In this document: positions 9,263 to 18,592 of the stretch, piece after piece
Position numbering within the stretch: the stretch's first letter is position 1
Layout of the letters: every line of letters begins with the position of its first letter
Assembly: GCA_016210005.1 (NCBI GenBank)
Contig: JACQVA010000048.1
Coordinates: 1 to 54,324, forward strand
Direction of reading: 5' to 3'
DNA length: 54,324 bases
From: Deltaproteobacteria bacterium
GTDB lineage: Bacteria; Desulfobacterota; Binatia; HRBIN30; JACQVA1
Made by a program: the position numbers and the translations under genes
The notes under the pieces: model-generated
Database searches by the model: none
What the model was told of the DNA's origin: nothing
What the model saw: only the letters and a program-made list of their open reading frames with translations

Positions 9263-9326
9263 CGGATAGCTGAGGCGCCAACTCGAAGTCGTTGCTGGCG
9301 TGCGCTCGAAATGCCATGAAGCGGCC

Positions 9327-10454
9327 ATGATCACCGCCTTTGACGACTACTGCATTCACCAGATCGCCGAGCCGGTGGCGCAGCCATCGCAGAGCGATCG
9401 CAACTTCTACGACCGCTACTGGTTCAACGGCTGCGATCGCGACGGCCGCTTCATCTTCGAGGTCGCGCTCGGCCTGTATCCCAACCGCCACGTGATGGAC
9501 GCGCACTTCAGCGTTGCGCTGGGCAAGCGGCAGCACGCCTTTCACGCCTCGCGCCGCGCACCCAAGGAGCGCGGCGAGACGGTGGTCGGCCCGCTCGCGG
9601 TCGAAGTCGTGCGCCCCATGCGCATCACGCGCGTGCGGCTCGCAGCCAACGACACCGGCATCTCGTGCGACCTGACGTTCACGGCCCGCACTATCCCGAC
9701 GGAGGAACCGCGCAGCCTGCTGTACGACGACGGCCACGTCATCCTGAACACCTGCCGCTTTACCCAGTTCGGCATGTGGGAGGGCCACTTCGTCGCCGAC
9801 GGACAGCGCACGGAAGTGCGCCGGGCGACGACCTTCGGGCTGCGTGACAAGTCGTGGGGCGTGCGTCCCGTGGGTGAGCCGCAGGGCGGCGCCCCGGGGC
9901 GGCTGAGCACCGAGCCGGGCGTCTATTGGGTATGGAGCCCGGTGCACTTCGACGCCTTCTGCACCCACTTCGCCACGTTCGAGGATCGCGACGGGCACTC
10001 GACGCAGTTGGGCGCGGCCATCGTGCCGGCGTACGCCGACCTCGAAGCGATCCCCGCTCTGGAGGATCCCGGGCTGAAGGAAATGCAGACAGCGCGGCAC
10101 ACGATTCACTGGGAGAAGGGCACGCGCCGCGCCCGCGGCGGGGACCTCGAACTGGTGCCGCCGGCGGGCGAGACGCTGCGTATCAGCGGGGAGACGATCG
10201 CACGGTTTCAGATGTTCGGACTCGGCTATCAGCACCCCGAGTGGGGTCACGCCTTCTGGAAGGGTGAACTGGCGACCGGCTCCGAGCACTTCAACCACGA
10301 CGAACTCGACCCGCTCGAGTACAAGAACATCCACGTCCATCACCTCGTGCGGGCCCAGCTGGGCGAGCAGCAAGGGATCGGCACGCTCGAGACCGTCGTG
10401 ATCGGGCGGCACACGCCCTCGGGATTCCAGAGCTTCTTCGACGGCGCGCCGTGA
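9327..10454 (+). CDS. DUF7064/DUF7065-like protein (lipocalin-like, CrtC/AttH type)
   Basis: The 375-residue protein has no signal peptide and no membrane segment. The opening block FYDRYWFNGCDRDGRF and the run GLYPNRHVMDAHFSV are typical of DUF7065. The following WGVRP and WVWSPVHFDAF blocks belong to the paired DUF7064, a beta-rich fold resembling hydroxyneurosporene synthase and AttH lipocalins. Members commonly sit beside lipid or steroid CoA metabolism genes, and here the neighbours are a CoA-transferase and an epoxide hydrolase-like protein. A role in handling a hydrophobic substrate is plausible but unproven. I chose the ATG at 9327; a GTG at 9300 would add nine residues. Confidence 0.65.
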   Translation: MITAFDDYCIHQIAEPVAQPSQSDRNFYDRYWFNGCDRDGRFIFEVALGLYPNRHVMDAHFSVALGKRQHAFHASRRAPKERGETVVGPLAVEVVRPMRITRVRLAANDTGISCDLTFTARTIPTEEPRSLLYDDGHVILNTCRFTQFGMWEGHFVADGQRTEVRRATTFGLRDKSWGVRPVGEPQGGAPGRLSTEPGVYWVWSPVHFDAFCTHFATFEDRDGHSTQLGAAIVPAYADLEAIPALEDPGLKEMQTARHTIHWEKGTRRARGGDLELVPPAGETLRISGETIARFQMFGLGYQHPEWGHAFWKGELATGSEHFNHDELDPLEYKNIHVHHLVRAQLGEQQGIGTLETVVIGRHTPSGFQSFFDGAP

Positions 10455-10547
10455 GCGGACGGGGTGGGCACCGCGCGACGCGCTGGTGCAATTAGCCCGC
10501 GTGCGCGAGCGACAACCACGCCGCCTTAACACGATTGTGAGGCACAC

Positions 10548-11513
10548 ATGGTTACAATCAGTCATCGGTTCGTGAATACCAACGGCATCCGCATGCACCT
10601 CGCCGAGGCCGGAGAGGGACCGTTGGTGCTGCTCTGCCACGGCTTCCCGGAGAGCTGGTACTCGTGGCGGCACCAGCTGCGGGCTTTGGCGGCTGCCGGC
10701 TATCACGCGGTAGCGCCGGACCAGCGGGGCTACGGCCAGAGCGATGCCCCGCCCGAGGTCCGTTCGTACACGCAGCTGCATCTGGTCGGTGACTTGGTCG
10801 GCCTGCTCGACGCCCTGGGCGAGGAGAAGGCGGTCGTGGTCGGTCACGACTGGGGTGCGCCGGTGGCGTGGCACGCGGCGTGGCTGCGGCCGGACCGCTT
10901 CCGCGCCGTCGCCGGCTTGAGCGTGCCCTGGAGCAGCCACCACACCCCCATCCCACCGACCCAGCTTCTGAGTTCACTGGTTGGCGACGGCTTCCTCTAC
11001 ATCCTCTACTTCCAAGCAGAGGGCGTGGCGGAAGCTGAGCTGGACCGCGACATTCGCGGTACCCTGCGCCGGCTGCTGTACTCGGTCTCGGGCGACATTT
11101 CGCGCGAGCAGTTTCGCTTTTTCAACTCGGAGGCGAAGTGTCTGAACGACTGCTTGCGCGAGCCGGCCGCGCTGCCCGACTGGCTGAGCGCCGCTGACCT
11201 CGACGTATTCACGGCCGAGTTCGAGCGCAAGGGCACGTTCCGTCACGCCCTCAACTGGTATCGCTGCATCGACCTCAACTCCGAGCTGCTGGCGCCGTTC
11301 GCCGGCCTGCGGGTCGAACAGCCTGCGCTGTTCATCGGCGCGGAGCACGACGTGGTTCTCGGCCAGACCAGAGACGGCGTGGCCGCGACCAAGGAATGGG
11401 TTCCCAACCTGCGCGAGCCGGTGTGGCTCGAGAACTGCGGTCATTGGCTGCAACAAGAGGAGCCGCAACGGGTGAACTCCATCTTGCTCGACTTCCTCGC
11501 CAGCCTCGACTGA
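10548..11513 (+). CDS. Alpha/beta hydrolase, epoxide hydrolase-like
   Basis: The 321-residue cytoplasmic enzyme carries the epoxide hydrolase signature. HGFPESW (31-37) forms the oxyanion loop. GHDWGAP (99-105) has Asp101 as the nucleophile, which distinguishes epoxide hydrolases and haloalkane dehalogenases from serine esterases. The acid is probably Asp268 (GAEHD), and the base is His299 (NCGHW). Tyrosines in the cap (ILYFQ) fit the epoxide-activating role. The expected reaction is hydrolysis of an epoxide to a diol. A haloalkane dehalogenase is less likely because the Trp usual after the nucleophile is shared but the HGFPES loop favours epoxide hydrolases. It lies 93 bp after the DUF7064-like gene on the same strand. 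Confidence 0.8.
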   Translation: MVTISHRFVNTNGIRMHLAEAGEGPLVLLCHGFPESWYSWRHQLRALAAAGYHAVAPDQRGYGQSDAPPEVRSYTQLHLVGDLVGLLDALGEEKAVVVGHDWGAPVAWHAAWLRPDRFRAVAGLSVPWSSHHTPIPPTQLLSSLVGDGFLYILYFQAEGVAEAELDRDIRGTLRRLLYSVSGDISREQFRFFNSEAKCLNDCLREPAALPDWLSAADLDVFTAEFERKGTFRHALNWYRCIDLNSELLAPFAGLRVEQPALFIGAEHDVVLGQTRDGVAATKEWVPNLREPVWLENCGHWLQQEEPQRVNSILLDFLASLD

Positions 11514-11626
11514 GCCGTGAACGGTACGACTCTTACGACGGATTGAACGGATACTACCAGGTGAAGGGTCGCTTCACGACCGACGGCCGAAGGCACCAAA
11601 CGGGACAGCGCTGCCTATTTGTTCGT

Positions 11627-12469
11627 TCAACTGCCCCAAGGGGCGCCGACGCAGAAGCACGGTGAGGCGGCGGCCGGGTCGGCCCGGCGAACCGTCTCGC
11701 ACTCGGGCTCGGCGCGAAAGACCTCGCCTCGGGTATCGCTGACGGTGACAACACGGCGAGTGGGCGGAATCGTCTGCGGGCGTGGATAGGCGTAGTAACC
11801 CCAGACGGTGCACGTCAGGGCCGCGTTGAGCCGCCACTGCAACACCGACAGCTGCTCGCTGAGCGCACGATTCTCCTGCGCCAGCTGCGCGCGCTGCTGG
11901 CGTTCGACCGCAGCCTGACTGGTAGTGTCGTCGTTCTCCTGGACCAGCCGCTCGAGTTCCTGCAACAAGGTGGCGTTCTCTTGGCGCAAGGCCGCGTTCT
12001 CCTCGTACAGCGCCACGCTCTCGGCCTGCTGTTCCTCGTCCTCGCTCTCTTCGGCGACAGGTGTGGGCTGGGCCGCCCGTGGTTCAGTCGCCGGCCGGCG
12101 GGGTGGAGGCGGGGCCGGCGCCGCGACGGCGAAGCGGCGCTCGGCCTGAATCAAGCCGCCAAAGCCGCCGAGAATCGGCGCGTGGGCGCGCAGCCGATAT
12201 GGGCCGGGGGCCGCAAGATCCTGCGATGTGAGCTCGAACGGCGACGGATGAATTCCCAGGTCTCGCGCCGGACTGCCGTTGGCTACCAGCGACAGCGCCA
12301 GCCGCGGCGGGCCGTCCCAGCGTACCAACAACGGCGCGGAAACCAGCGCGCCCTCCGCTGGCGTCAGAATCTCCGGTTGCAGCCAGCGAAAGAGCGGTGT
12401 CCCCAGCCTCAGCTCCAGCAGTACCAGCGCCGCTGCCGTGACCGCTACGATGCCAAGTGTTCTTCTCAC
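11627..12469 (-). CDS. Membrane-anchored coiled-coil protein of unknown function
   Basis: I do not recognise a family. The 280-residue product opens with one hydrophobic segment (about 5-21), either an uncleaved anchor or a signal peptide. A beta-rich stretch (about 35-118) follows, resembling an extracytoplasmic Ig-like or fibronectin-like fold (ILTPAEGALVSAPLLVRW). Next come a Pro/Ala linker, a Glu/Gln-rich coiled coil (about 140-210: ENAALRQENATLLQELERL), and a tail with four Cys. The layout suggests an envelope protein with a periplasmic domain. It is divergently transcribed from lysS with 140 bp between. Confidence 0.6.
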   Translation of the reverse strand: MRRTLGIVAVTAAALVLLELRLGTPLFRWLQPEILTPAEGALVSAPLLVRWDGPPRLALSLVANGSPARDLGIHPSPFELTSQDLAAPGPYRLRAHAPILGGFGGLIQAERRFAVAAPAPPPPRRPATEPRAAQPTPVAEESEDEEQQAESVALYEENAALRQENATLLQELERLVQENDDTTSQAAVERQQRAQLAQENRALSEQLSVLQWRLNAALTCTVWGYYAYPRPQTIPPTRRVVTVSDTRGEVFRAEPECETVRRADPAAASPCFCVGAPWGS

Positions 12470-12609
12470 GTCTTGCCCTCGGCTCGAATTATAAGCGAAT
12501 CTCGCGGCCCACGCCTACCCCCGGCGCGATCGCCTGGCGGCGAGCGCGAACTTGACTCGCCCGGACTTCCCGGTTAAGCCTCAGCGACTTTGCGCCAGGA
12601 CGCACCCAC

Positions 12610-14127
12610 GTGGAAAGCGATAGCTCCGACCTAGTTGCGACGCGCCGGCGCAAGCTCGCCGAGCTGCGTGCCCGTGGCATCGAACCGTTTCCCAACGACT
12701 TCCGCCCGCAGGACACGGCCGCCTCAGTGCAGGCCAGCTGTGGCGCTCTGAGCCGCGAAGAACTCGAACTGCAAGCCGGCCACGCCAGCCTCGCCGGGCG
12801 TATCGTCGCCCTGCGTGATTTCGGGCGCGCCTCGTTCCTGCACTTGCAGGATCGCAGCGGGCGCATGCAGGCCTACGTCAAGCGCGAGGTGGTGGGGGAG
12901 CAAGCCTTCGCGCTGTTCAAGTCGATGGACCTGGGGGATTTCATCGGCGTGACCGGCCGCCCATTTCGTACCCGGACCAACGAGTTGACCATCGAGGCTG
13001 CCGGCGTGCGGCTGCTGGGCAAGGCCGTGCGGCCGCTGCCCGAGAAATGGCATGGTCTGACCGACGTCGAAGCCCGCTACCGGCAGCGTTATCTCGACCT
13101 GGTAGCCAATCCCGAGGTGTCTGCCGCCTTTCGGCTGCGCTCGCGGCTGATCGATCGCATTCGCAGCTTTCTCACTGCGCGGGATTTCCTCGAAGTCGAG
13201 ACGCCGATGATGCAGGCGCTGGCCGGCGGCGCGGCGGCGCGGCCGTTTGTCACCCACCACAACGCCCTCGACATGGATCTCTATCTGCGGATCGCGCCGG
13301 AGTTGTACCTCAAGCGGCTGCTGGTCGGGGGCTTCGAGCGAGTGTTCGAACTCAACCGCGTGTTTCGTAACGAGGGCATCTCGGTGAGGCACAACCCCGA
13401 GTTCACCATGTTGGAGTTCTACTGGGCCTACGCCACCTACGACGACCTGATGCAGCTGACCGAGGAGCTGGTGGTCAGCTTGGCCGATGAACTGCTCGGC
13501 CGGCGGGTGCTGTCATACGGCGACTGGAGCGTTGATCTGACGCCGCCGTGGCGGCGCATCGCGATTCCGGAATACGTCGCCGAGCGCGCCGGCGTCGCGC
13601 TCGAGGCGGTGCTGGCGCTCGACTTGGCCACCGTCAAGCTTGCCGCCGACAAGCTCGGGGTGGCGGCGGCCAACCACGACTATGTGGCGCATTACGGGCC
13701 GGCCGCGGCCGGCTACTTGCTGGTCGACACCTTCGAAGCAGTGGCCGAACCGGAGCTGATTCAACCAACCTTCGTGCACCAGTATCCGGCGGCGGTGTCG
13801 CCGTTGGCCCGGCGCAACGCGGTGCACGCGCAGTTCGTCGATCGCTTCGAAGCCTTTGTCGTCGGGCGCGAGCTGGCCAATGCCTTCTCCGAACTCAATG
13901 ATCCCGACGATCAACGGGCACGGTTCGAGGAGCAGGCGCGGGCGCGGGCGGCGGGCGACCAAGAGGCCCACGTGATGGACGAGGATTTCCTGCGCGCGCT
14001 CGAACACGGCATGCCGCCAGCCGCCGGCGAGGGCATCGGCATCGATCGACTGGTGATGCTCTTTACCAACGCGGCCTCCATCCGTGACGTCATCCTCTTC
14101 CCACACCTGCGCCCGGAGCAACGTTAG
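12610..14127 (+). CDS. lysS: Lysyl-tRNA synthetase, class II
   Basis: The 505-residue enzyme charges tRNA-Lys. It has an N-terminal OB-fold anticodon domain (to about residue 150) and a class II catalytic core. Motif 1 lies near 185 (FLEVETPMM), motif 2 near 246 (FELNRVFRNEG) and motif 3 near 473 (GEGIGIDRLVMLF), all intact. The length is normal. The start is GTG at 12610; no in-frame ATG lies near. In Geobacter-type genomes lysS likewise stands directly before lolC, and here it probably heads the envelope operon. Confidence 0.95.
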   Translation: MESDSSDLVATRRRKLAELRARGIEPFPNDFRPQDTAASVQASCGALSREELELQAGHASLAGRIVALRDFGRASFLHLQDRSGRMQAYVKREVVGEQAFALFKSMDLGDFIGVTGRPFRTRTNELTIEAAGVRLLGKAVRPLPEKWHGLTDVEARYRQRYLDLVANPEVSAAFRLRSRLIDRIRSFLTARDFLEVETPMMQALAGGAAARPFVTHHNALDMDLYLRIAPELYLKRLLVGGFERVFELNRVFRNEGISVRHNPEFTMLEFYWAYATYDDLMQLTEELVVSLADELLGRRVLSYGDWSVDLTPPWRRIAIPEYVAERAGVALEAVLALDLATVKLAADKLGVAAANHDYVAHYGPAAAGYLLVDTFEAVAEPELIQPTFVHQYPAAVSPLARRNAVHAQFVDRFEAFVVGRELANAFSELNDPDDQRARFEEQARARAAGDQEAHVMDEDFLRALEHGMPPAAGEGIGIDRLVMLFTNAASIRDVILFPHLRPEQR

Positions 14128-14207
14128 CGCGGCGGCCGGCGTTCGGGCGCCTTGCCTGCGCCGGGGTTCCGTGCGATTCGCCAATCGCGGTATTGGATAA
14201 GCCGAGC

Positions 14208-15464
14208 ATGCGTTACGAACTCTTCATCGGGCTGCGCTACCTGCGCGCCAAGCGCAAGGAGGCCTTCATCTCCCTCATCACCGTCATCTCGATGATCGGA
14301 GTGATGATTGGGGTGATGACGCTGAACATCGCACTCGCGATCATGACCGGCTTCGAAGAGGATCTGCGCGACCGCATCCTGGGGTTCAACCCCCACGTCA
14401 TCGTCCTCAGCTACAGCGGCAGCATGGCGGAACCGCAGAGCGTGGTTGACCGCGTCTTGCCGGTCGCCGGGGTGATGGCGGCCGAACCGTTCATCTACGG
14501 GCAGGTGATGCTTTCGACGCAACAGAACGTGTCCGGCGTGGTGGTGCGCGGCGTGCTCCCGGCGCCGGGTGGCACCGTCGACCTCGAGCGCCACCTCAGC
14601 CAAGGGCACGTGGCAGAACTCGCCAAACTCCACCCCGTCCAGCGCGACCCGGGCGTCGGCGGCACGGTCGAGCTGCCCGGCATCATTCTCGGAAAAGAAC
14701 TGGCGCGCCAGCTCAACCTGGCGCCGGGCGACGCGGTGAGCGTGGTGTCGCCGATGGGTACGCCGAGTGCGGCGGGGCTGGTGCCGCGGGTGAAGCGCTT
14801 TGTCGTCGTCGGCTTTTTCAACTCGGGCATGTCGGAGTACGATGCCTCACTGGCCTACGTCAGCCTGCGCGAGGCGCAGCGCTTCTTCGATCTCGGCGAG
14901 GCGGTGACGGGCATCGAGGTGCGGGTGCGTGACTTGTACGACGCCGATCAAGTGGCCGCCGCGCTCAGCCGGGAGCTCGGCTTCCCCTACCGCGTGCGCG
15001 ATTGGATGGAGGTCAATCACAACCTGTGGTCGGCGTTGAAACTCGAAAAGACGGTGTACTTCATCGTCTTGCTGCTCATCATCTTGGTGGCCGCGTTCAA
15101 CATCGTCGCCACCCTGATCATGGTGGTGATGGAGAAGCGCAAGGACATCGCCATCCTCAAGTCGATGGGCGCGACGGCGGCCGGGGTCGGACGGATCTTC
15201 GTGTACAAGGGGTTCATCGTCGGCGTCGTCGGCACTCTACTCGGCAACCTCGCCGGCTACGTCAGTTGTGTGGTGCTCAAACACTACGAGTTCATCAAGC
15301 TGCCGCCCGATGTCTTCTACGTCTCCACCGTGCCGGTGCGAATGTATCCCGAGTACTTCGCCGCGGTCACGCTGGCCTCTTTGCTGATTTGCTTGCTGGC
15401 CACCATCTATCCGGCGCGCCAGGCGGCGCGGCTCGTACCGGTCGACGTGATTCGCTATGAGTGA
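14208..15464 (+). CDS. lolC: Lipoprotein-releasing ABC permease LolC/LolE type
   Basis: The 418-residue inner-membrane protein has the MacB/FtsX layout: one N-terminal membrane segment after a basic start (RYELFIGLRYLRAKRKEAF), a large periplasmic domain (about 45-265), and three C-terminal segments (about 280-405). With LolD it extracts mature lipoproteins from the inner membrane and passes them to LolA. Only one permease gene is present, as is usual outside gammaproteobacteria, so it probably works as a homodimer (sometimes called LolF). The ATG at 14208 is preferred over a TTG at 14193. It overlaps lolD by 8 nt. Confidence 0.9.
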   Translation: MRYELFIGLRYLRAKRKEAFISLITVISMIGVMIGVMTLNIALAIMTGFEEDLRDRILGFNPHVIVLSYSGSMAEPQSVVDRVLPVAGVMAAEPFIYGQVMLSTQQNVSGVVVRGVLPAPGGTVDLERHLSQGHVAELAKLHPVQRDPGVGGTVELPGIILGKELARQLNLAPGDAVSVVSPMGTPSAAGLVPRVKRFVVVGFFNSGMSEYDASLAYVSLREAQRFFDLGEAVTGIEVRVRDLYDADQVAAALSRELGFPYRVRDWMEVNHNLWSALKLEKTVYFIVLLLIILVAAFNIVATLIMVVMEKRKDIAILKSMGATAAGVGRIFVYKGFIVGVVGTLLGNLAGYVSCVVLKHYEFIKLPPDVFYVSTVPVRMYPEYFAAVTLASLLICLLATIYPARQAARLVPVDVIRYE

Positions 15465-16134
15465 GGCGGTCCTAATCCGCGCGGTCAAGCTGAGCAAGGT
15501 GTACGGCGACGGCGGTCACCCCGTGCCCGTGCTCAGCGACCTCGACCTCGAGGTTCCGGCCGGGGAAATGCTGGTGATCCTGGGCGAGTCGGGCGTGGGC
15601 AAGAGCACGCTCTTGCACATTCTCGGCGCGCTCGACCGGCCGACCGCGGGCACGGTTTACTTCGACGGCACGGAGCTGGCCCGCCTCAAAGAGCGGGAGC
15701 TGGCGGCGCTGCGCAACCGCGAGGTCGGCTTCATCTTTCAGTTCCATCACCTGTTGCCCGACTTCAACGCGCTCGAGAACGTCATGATGCCCGCCCTGAT
15801 TCGCGGTCACGGCTACGAACAAGCCGAGGCGCGCGCGCGCGCCTGCCTGCTGCAAGTGGGCTTGGGCGAGCGGCTGACACACAAGCCCGGAGAACTCTCG
15901 GGCGGTGAGCAGCAACGCGTCGCCATCGCGCGGGCGGTCATGGGGTCACCGCGCGCCATCCTCGCCGACGAGCCTACCGGCAACCTCGATCCGGCCACGG
16001 CCGACAGCGTCCACACGCTGCTGCTCGACCTCAATCGCCGCCACGGCATCACCTTCGTCATCGTCACCCACAACGAACGGCTGGCGGCGTTGGCCCATCG
16101 CTCACTGCGCCTGCACGGCGGGAAGCTGAGCTGA
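15457..16134 (+). CDS. lolD: Lipoprotein-releasing ABC ATPase LolD
   Basis: The 225-residue ATPase powers lipoprotein release by the LolC-type permease whose gene overlaps its start. It shows Walker A GESGVGKST (about 44), Q-loop FQFHHLLPDFNALENV, signature LSGGEQQR (about 147) and Walker B ILADEPTGNLD. The LLPDFNALENV stretch is characteristic of the LolD/MacB/FtsE branch. Its stop codon overlaps the bamA start (TGATG). Confidence 0.95.
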   Translation: MSEAVLIRAVKLSKVYGDGGHPVPVLSDLDLEVPAGEMLVILGESGVGKSTLLHILGALDRPTAGTVYFDGTELARLKERELAALRNREVGFIFQFHHLLPDFNALENVMMPALIRGHGYEQAEARARACLLQVGLGERLTHKPGELSGGEQQRVAIARAVMGSPRAILADEPTGNLDPATADSVHTLLLDLNRRHGITFVIVTHNERLAALAHRSLRLHGGKLS

Positions 16135-18563
16135 TGGCGCCGCCGCAGGGGTATCGGCGCCCGGCTGGCTTTACACCCGCCGGGGCGTTTGCTACGCATC
16201 CGCGCCAGTCACGCGTGCGGGGAAGTTGGGTGCGAGTACTACCGAAGATCCTGCTGGTGGGCCTCGCGCTCCGGTGCACCGCCGCCGCGGCGCAGCTGCT
16301 GCCAGAGCCGGGGCGCCTCGACCAGGTCCGTATCTCCGGCAACCACCGCGTCGAGGAAGAAGCCATCCGCGTGCAACTACGCACGCGCCCCGGCAGCAAC
16401 TATGACCCCGAAACCGTGGATAGCGACATCCGCGCCCTCTACCGCATGGGCTTCTTCGACGACGTGCAAGCCGAGCTGGCGCAGCTCGAAGCCCTCTGGG
16501 TGCTCACCTATACCGTGGCCGAGCGGCCGCAGATCAAAGAAGTCAGGCTCGAGGGCAACAAGAAGATCGATCGCGAAGATCTTGAAAACGCGCTGAAGAT
16601 ACGCCCGCACACGATCCTTGATCCGACCAAGGCCCGGCGCGGCATCGAGGAAGCTCGCAAGCTCTACGAGAAGAAGGGCTATCTCGACGCTGCCATCACC
16701 TACGCCACCGAACCCGTCGGCGACAATGAGGTGATCGTTACCCTGAAAGTGGAGGAAGGCAAAGTCATTCGGGTTCAGAAGCTCGTCCTCGAAGGCGCCC
16801 GCAAACTGGCGCCCTCGACCCTCAAGAAGGTGATGCAGACGAAGGAGGAGTGGCTGCTGTCGTTCCTCACCGGCGCCGGCAATCTCGATCGTGAGATCCT
16901 CAAGGCCGACACCGAGCGGATCACCGCTTACTACTACGACCAAGGCTACATCGACGTGCGGGTCGATGAGCCGGCGGTGGAGCGCAAAGAGGACGGGCTG
17001 TTCGTTACCATCAAGATCGATGAGGGCGAGCTGTACACCGTCGGCACCGTCAGCATCACCGGCGACCTGATTGACGCGGCCGAGACGGCGCGTAAACAGC
17101 TCGGCCTGGTCAGCGGCGAAACCTTTCGCTCCAGCAAGCTGCGCGAGGACATCAACAAGATCACCGAAGTTTACGGCGATCAGGGCTACGCCTTCGTCAA
17201 CGTCACCCCCGACACCCAGGGCGAGCCCGGCCAGCAGGTCATCAACGTCGCCTACAAGGTCAGCCGCGGCCCCGAGGTGGCTTTCGACAAGATCGAAATC
17301 ACCGGCAACACCAAGACCCGCGACAAGGTCATTCGCCGTGAACTCAAGGTGCAAGAGCAGGAGCGCTTCTCGGGCTCGAAGCTGCGCAAGAGCCAGGAGA
17401 ACCTGCGCCGCCTCGGTTTTTTCGAGGACGTCAACCTGACCACGCGCAAGGCCGCTAGCGACGATCGCCTGGATCTGCTGGTCGACGTGAAGGAAGGCTC
17501 GACCGGTACCTTCTCCGCCGGCGCCGGCATCAGCTCGGGCGAGTCGTTCCTGTTCAATATCCGGCTCTCGGAGATCAACCTGTTCGGGCGCGGGCAGCGG
17601 CTGGTGCTCAACACCGACTTCGGCTCGATTCGCCGGCAGTTCCAGCTCAGCTTCACCGAGCCCTACTTTCTGGACACCGAGCTCAGCCTCGGCGTCGACC
17701 TCTTCAATTGGGAGATGATCTTCGAGGAGTTCACGCGCGGCGGCACCGGTGCCGGCATTCGTACGCTGTATCCGCTGACGGCGCTGGGGTGGGATAGGCT
17801 GTGGGGTTACTCGCTCGAAGACACCCGGCTGGGCCTGGAGTACCGCATCGAGGAGGCCGAGATCAAAGACGTCTCGACCACCGCGGTGCGTGGCATCAAG
17901 GACGAAGAGGGCTCGAGCTTGACCAGCAGCGTGATACCGCGCGTCTTTCGCGACACGCGCAATCATCCGTTCGATCCGACCGCGGGCTCGTTGCAGGATT
18001 TCTCCCTCGAACTTGCGGGTCTGGGCGGCGAGAGCCGCTTCCTCAAGTTGGAGAGCCGGCTGCGCTGGTACTACCCGTTCTACAAGAGCGCGCGCTTGGG
18101 CACCTTCGTGTTTGCGCCCGGGGCGACATTCGGTTACGGGCTGGGCTACGGCGGCGGCCGCAGTGAGCTGCCGCTGTTCGAGCGCTATTTCCCAGGGGGC
18201 ATCAACTCGGTGCGCGGTTACAAGGTGCGCTCCCTGGGCCCGCGTGAGCCGGTGTTTAACTCGCGCGGGCAGCTGGTGCGTCGCGATGCTATCGGCGGGA
18301 GTCAGGAATTGGTGTTCAATGAAGAGGTGATCTTCCCGATCGTCGAGGCGCTCGGGCTCAAGGGCGTGCTGTTCTTCGATGCCGGCAACGCCTTTCGCGC
18401 CACCGACGGTATCGAGTTCGACGACATGCGCACCGCCGTCGGGGCCGGCATACGCTGGCTGTCGCCGATCGGGCCGTTGCGCATCGAGGTCGGCTTCCCG
18501 CTCAATCCGCGGGTGGGCGACGAAAAGCGGGCCGTGCTGTTTTCCTTCGGCGGACCGCCATGA
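16134..18563 (+). CDS. bamA: Outer-membrane protein assembly factor BamA
   Basis: The 809-residue outer-membrane protein inserts beta-barrels. A signal segment at about 36-53 (KILLVGLALRCTAAAA) is followed by five POTRA domains (about 58-455), each opening with a V-x-I/L-x-G-N/D-type strand (VRISGN, VRLEGN, LVLEGA, VSITGD, IEITGN). The 16-strand D15/Omp85 barrel occupies about 460-809, with the substrate-lid motif SVRGYKVRSLGP. The start at 16134 is coupled to lolD by TGATG, but it gives an unusually long n-region (35 residues). An in-frame GTG at 16230 would give a normal signal peptide. The barrel has normal length. Confidence 0.93.
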   Translation: MAPPQGYRRPAGFTPAGAFATHPRQSRVRGSWVRVLPKILLVGLALRCTAAAAQLLPEPGRLDQVRISGNHRVEEEAIRVQLRTRPGSNYDPETVDSDIRALYRMGFFDDVQAELAQLEALWVLTYTVAERPQIKEVRLEGNKKIDREDLENALKIRPHTILDPTKARRGIEEARKLYEKKGYLDAAITYATEPVGDNEVIVTLKVEEGKVIRVQKLVLEGARKLAPSTLKKVMQTKEEWLLSFLTGAGNLDREILKADTERITAYYYDQGYIDVRVDEPAVERKEDGLFVTIKIDEGELYTVGTVSITGDLIDAAETARKQLGLVSGETFRSSKLREDINKITEVYGDQGYAFVNVTPDTQGEPGQQVINVAYKVSRGPEVAFDKIEITGNTKTRDKVIRRELKVQEQERFSGSKLRKSQENLRRLGFFEDVNLTTRKAASDDRLDLLVDVKEGSTGTFSAGAGISSGESFLFNIRLSEINLFGRGQRLVLNTDFGSIRRQFQLSFTEPYFLDTELSLGVDLFNWEMIFEEFTRGGTGAGIRTLYPLTALGWDRLWGYSLEDTRLGLEYRIEEAEIKDVSTTAVRGIKDEEGSSLTSSVIPRVFRDTRNHPFDPTAGSLQDFSLELAGLGGESRFLKLESRLRWYYPFYKSARLGTFVFAPGATFGYGLGYGGGRSELPLFERYFPGGINSVRGYKVRSLGPREPVFNSRGQLVRRDAIGGSQELVFNEEVIFPIVEALGLKGVLFFDAGNAFRATDGIEFDDMRTAVGAGIRWLSPIGPLRIEVGFPLNPRVGDEKRAVLFSFGGPP

Positions 18564-18592
18564 GCAGGAAGAAAGGCTGAGAACGGAGGCAT

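Noticed and set aside
7811-10943. 507- and 648-residue minus-strand open frames
   Set aside because: They are antisense to the CoA-transferase, DUF7064 and hydrolase genes, which show clear motifs on the plus strand.
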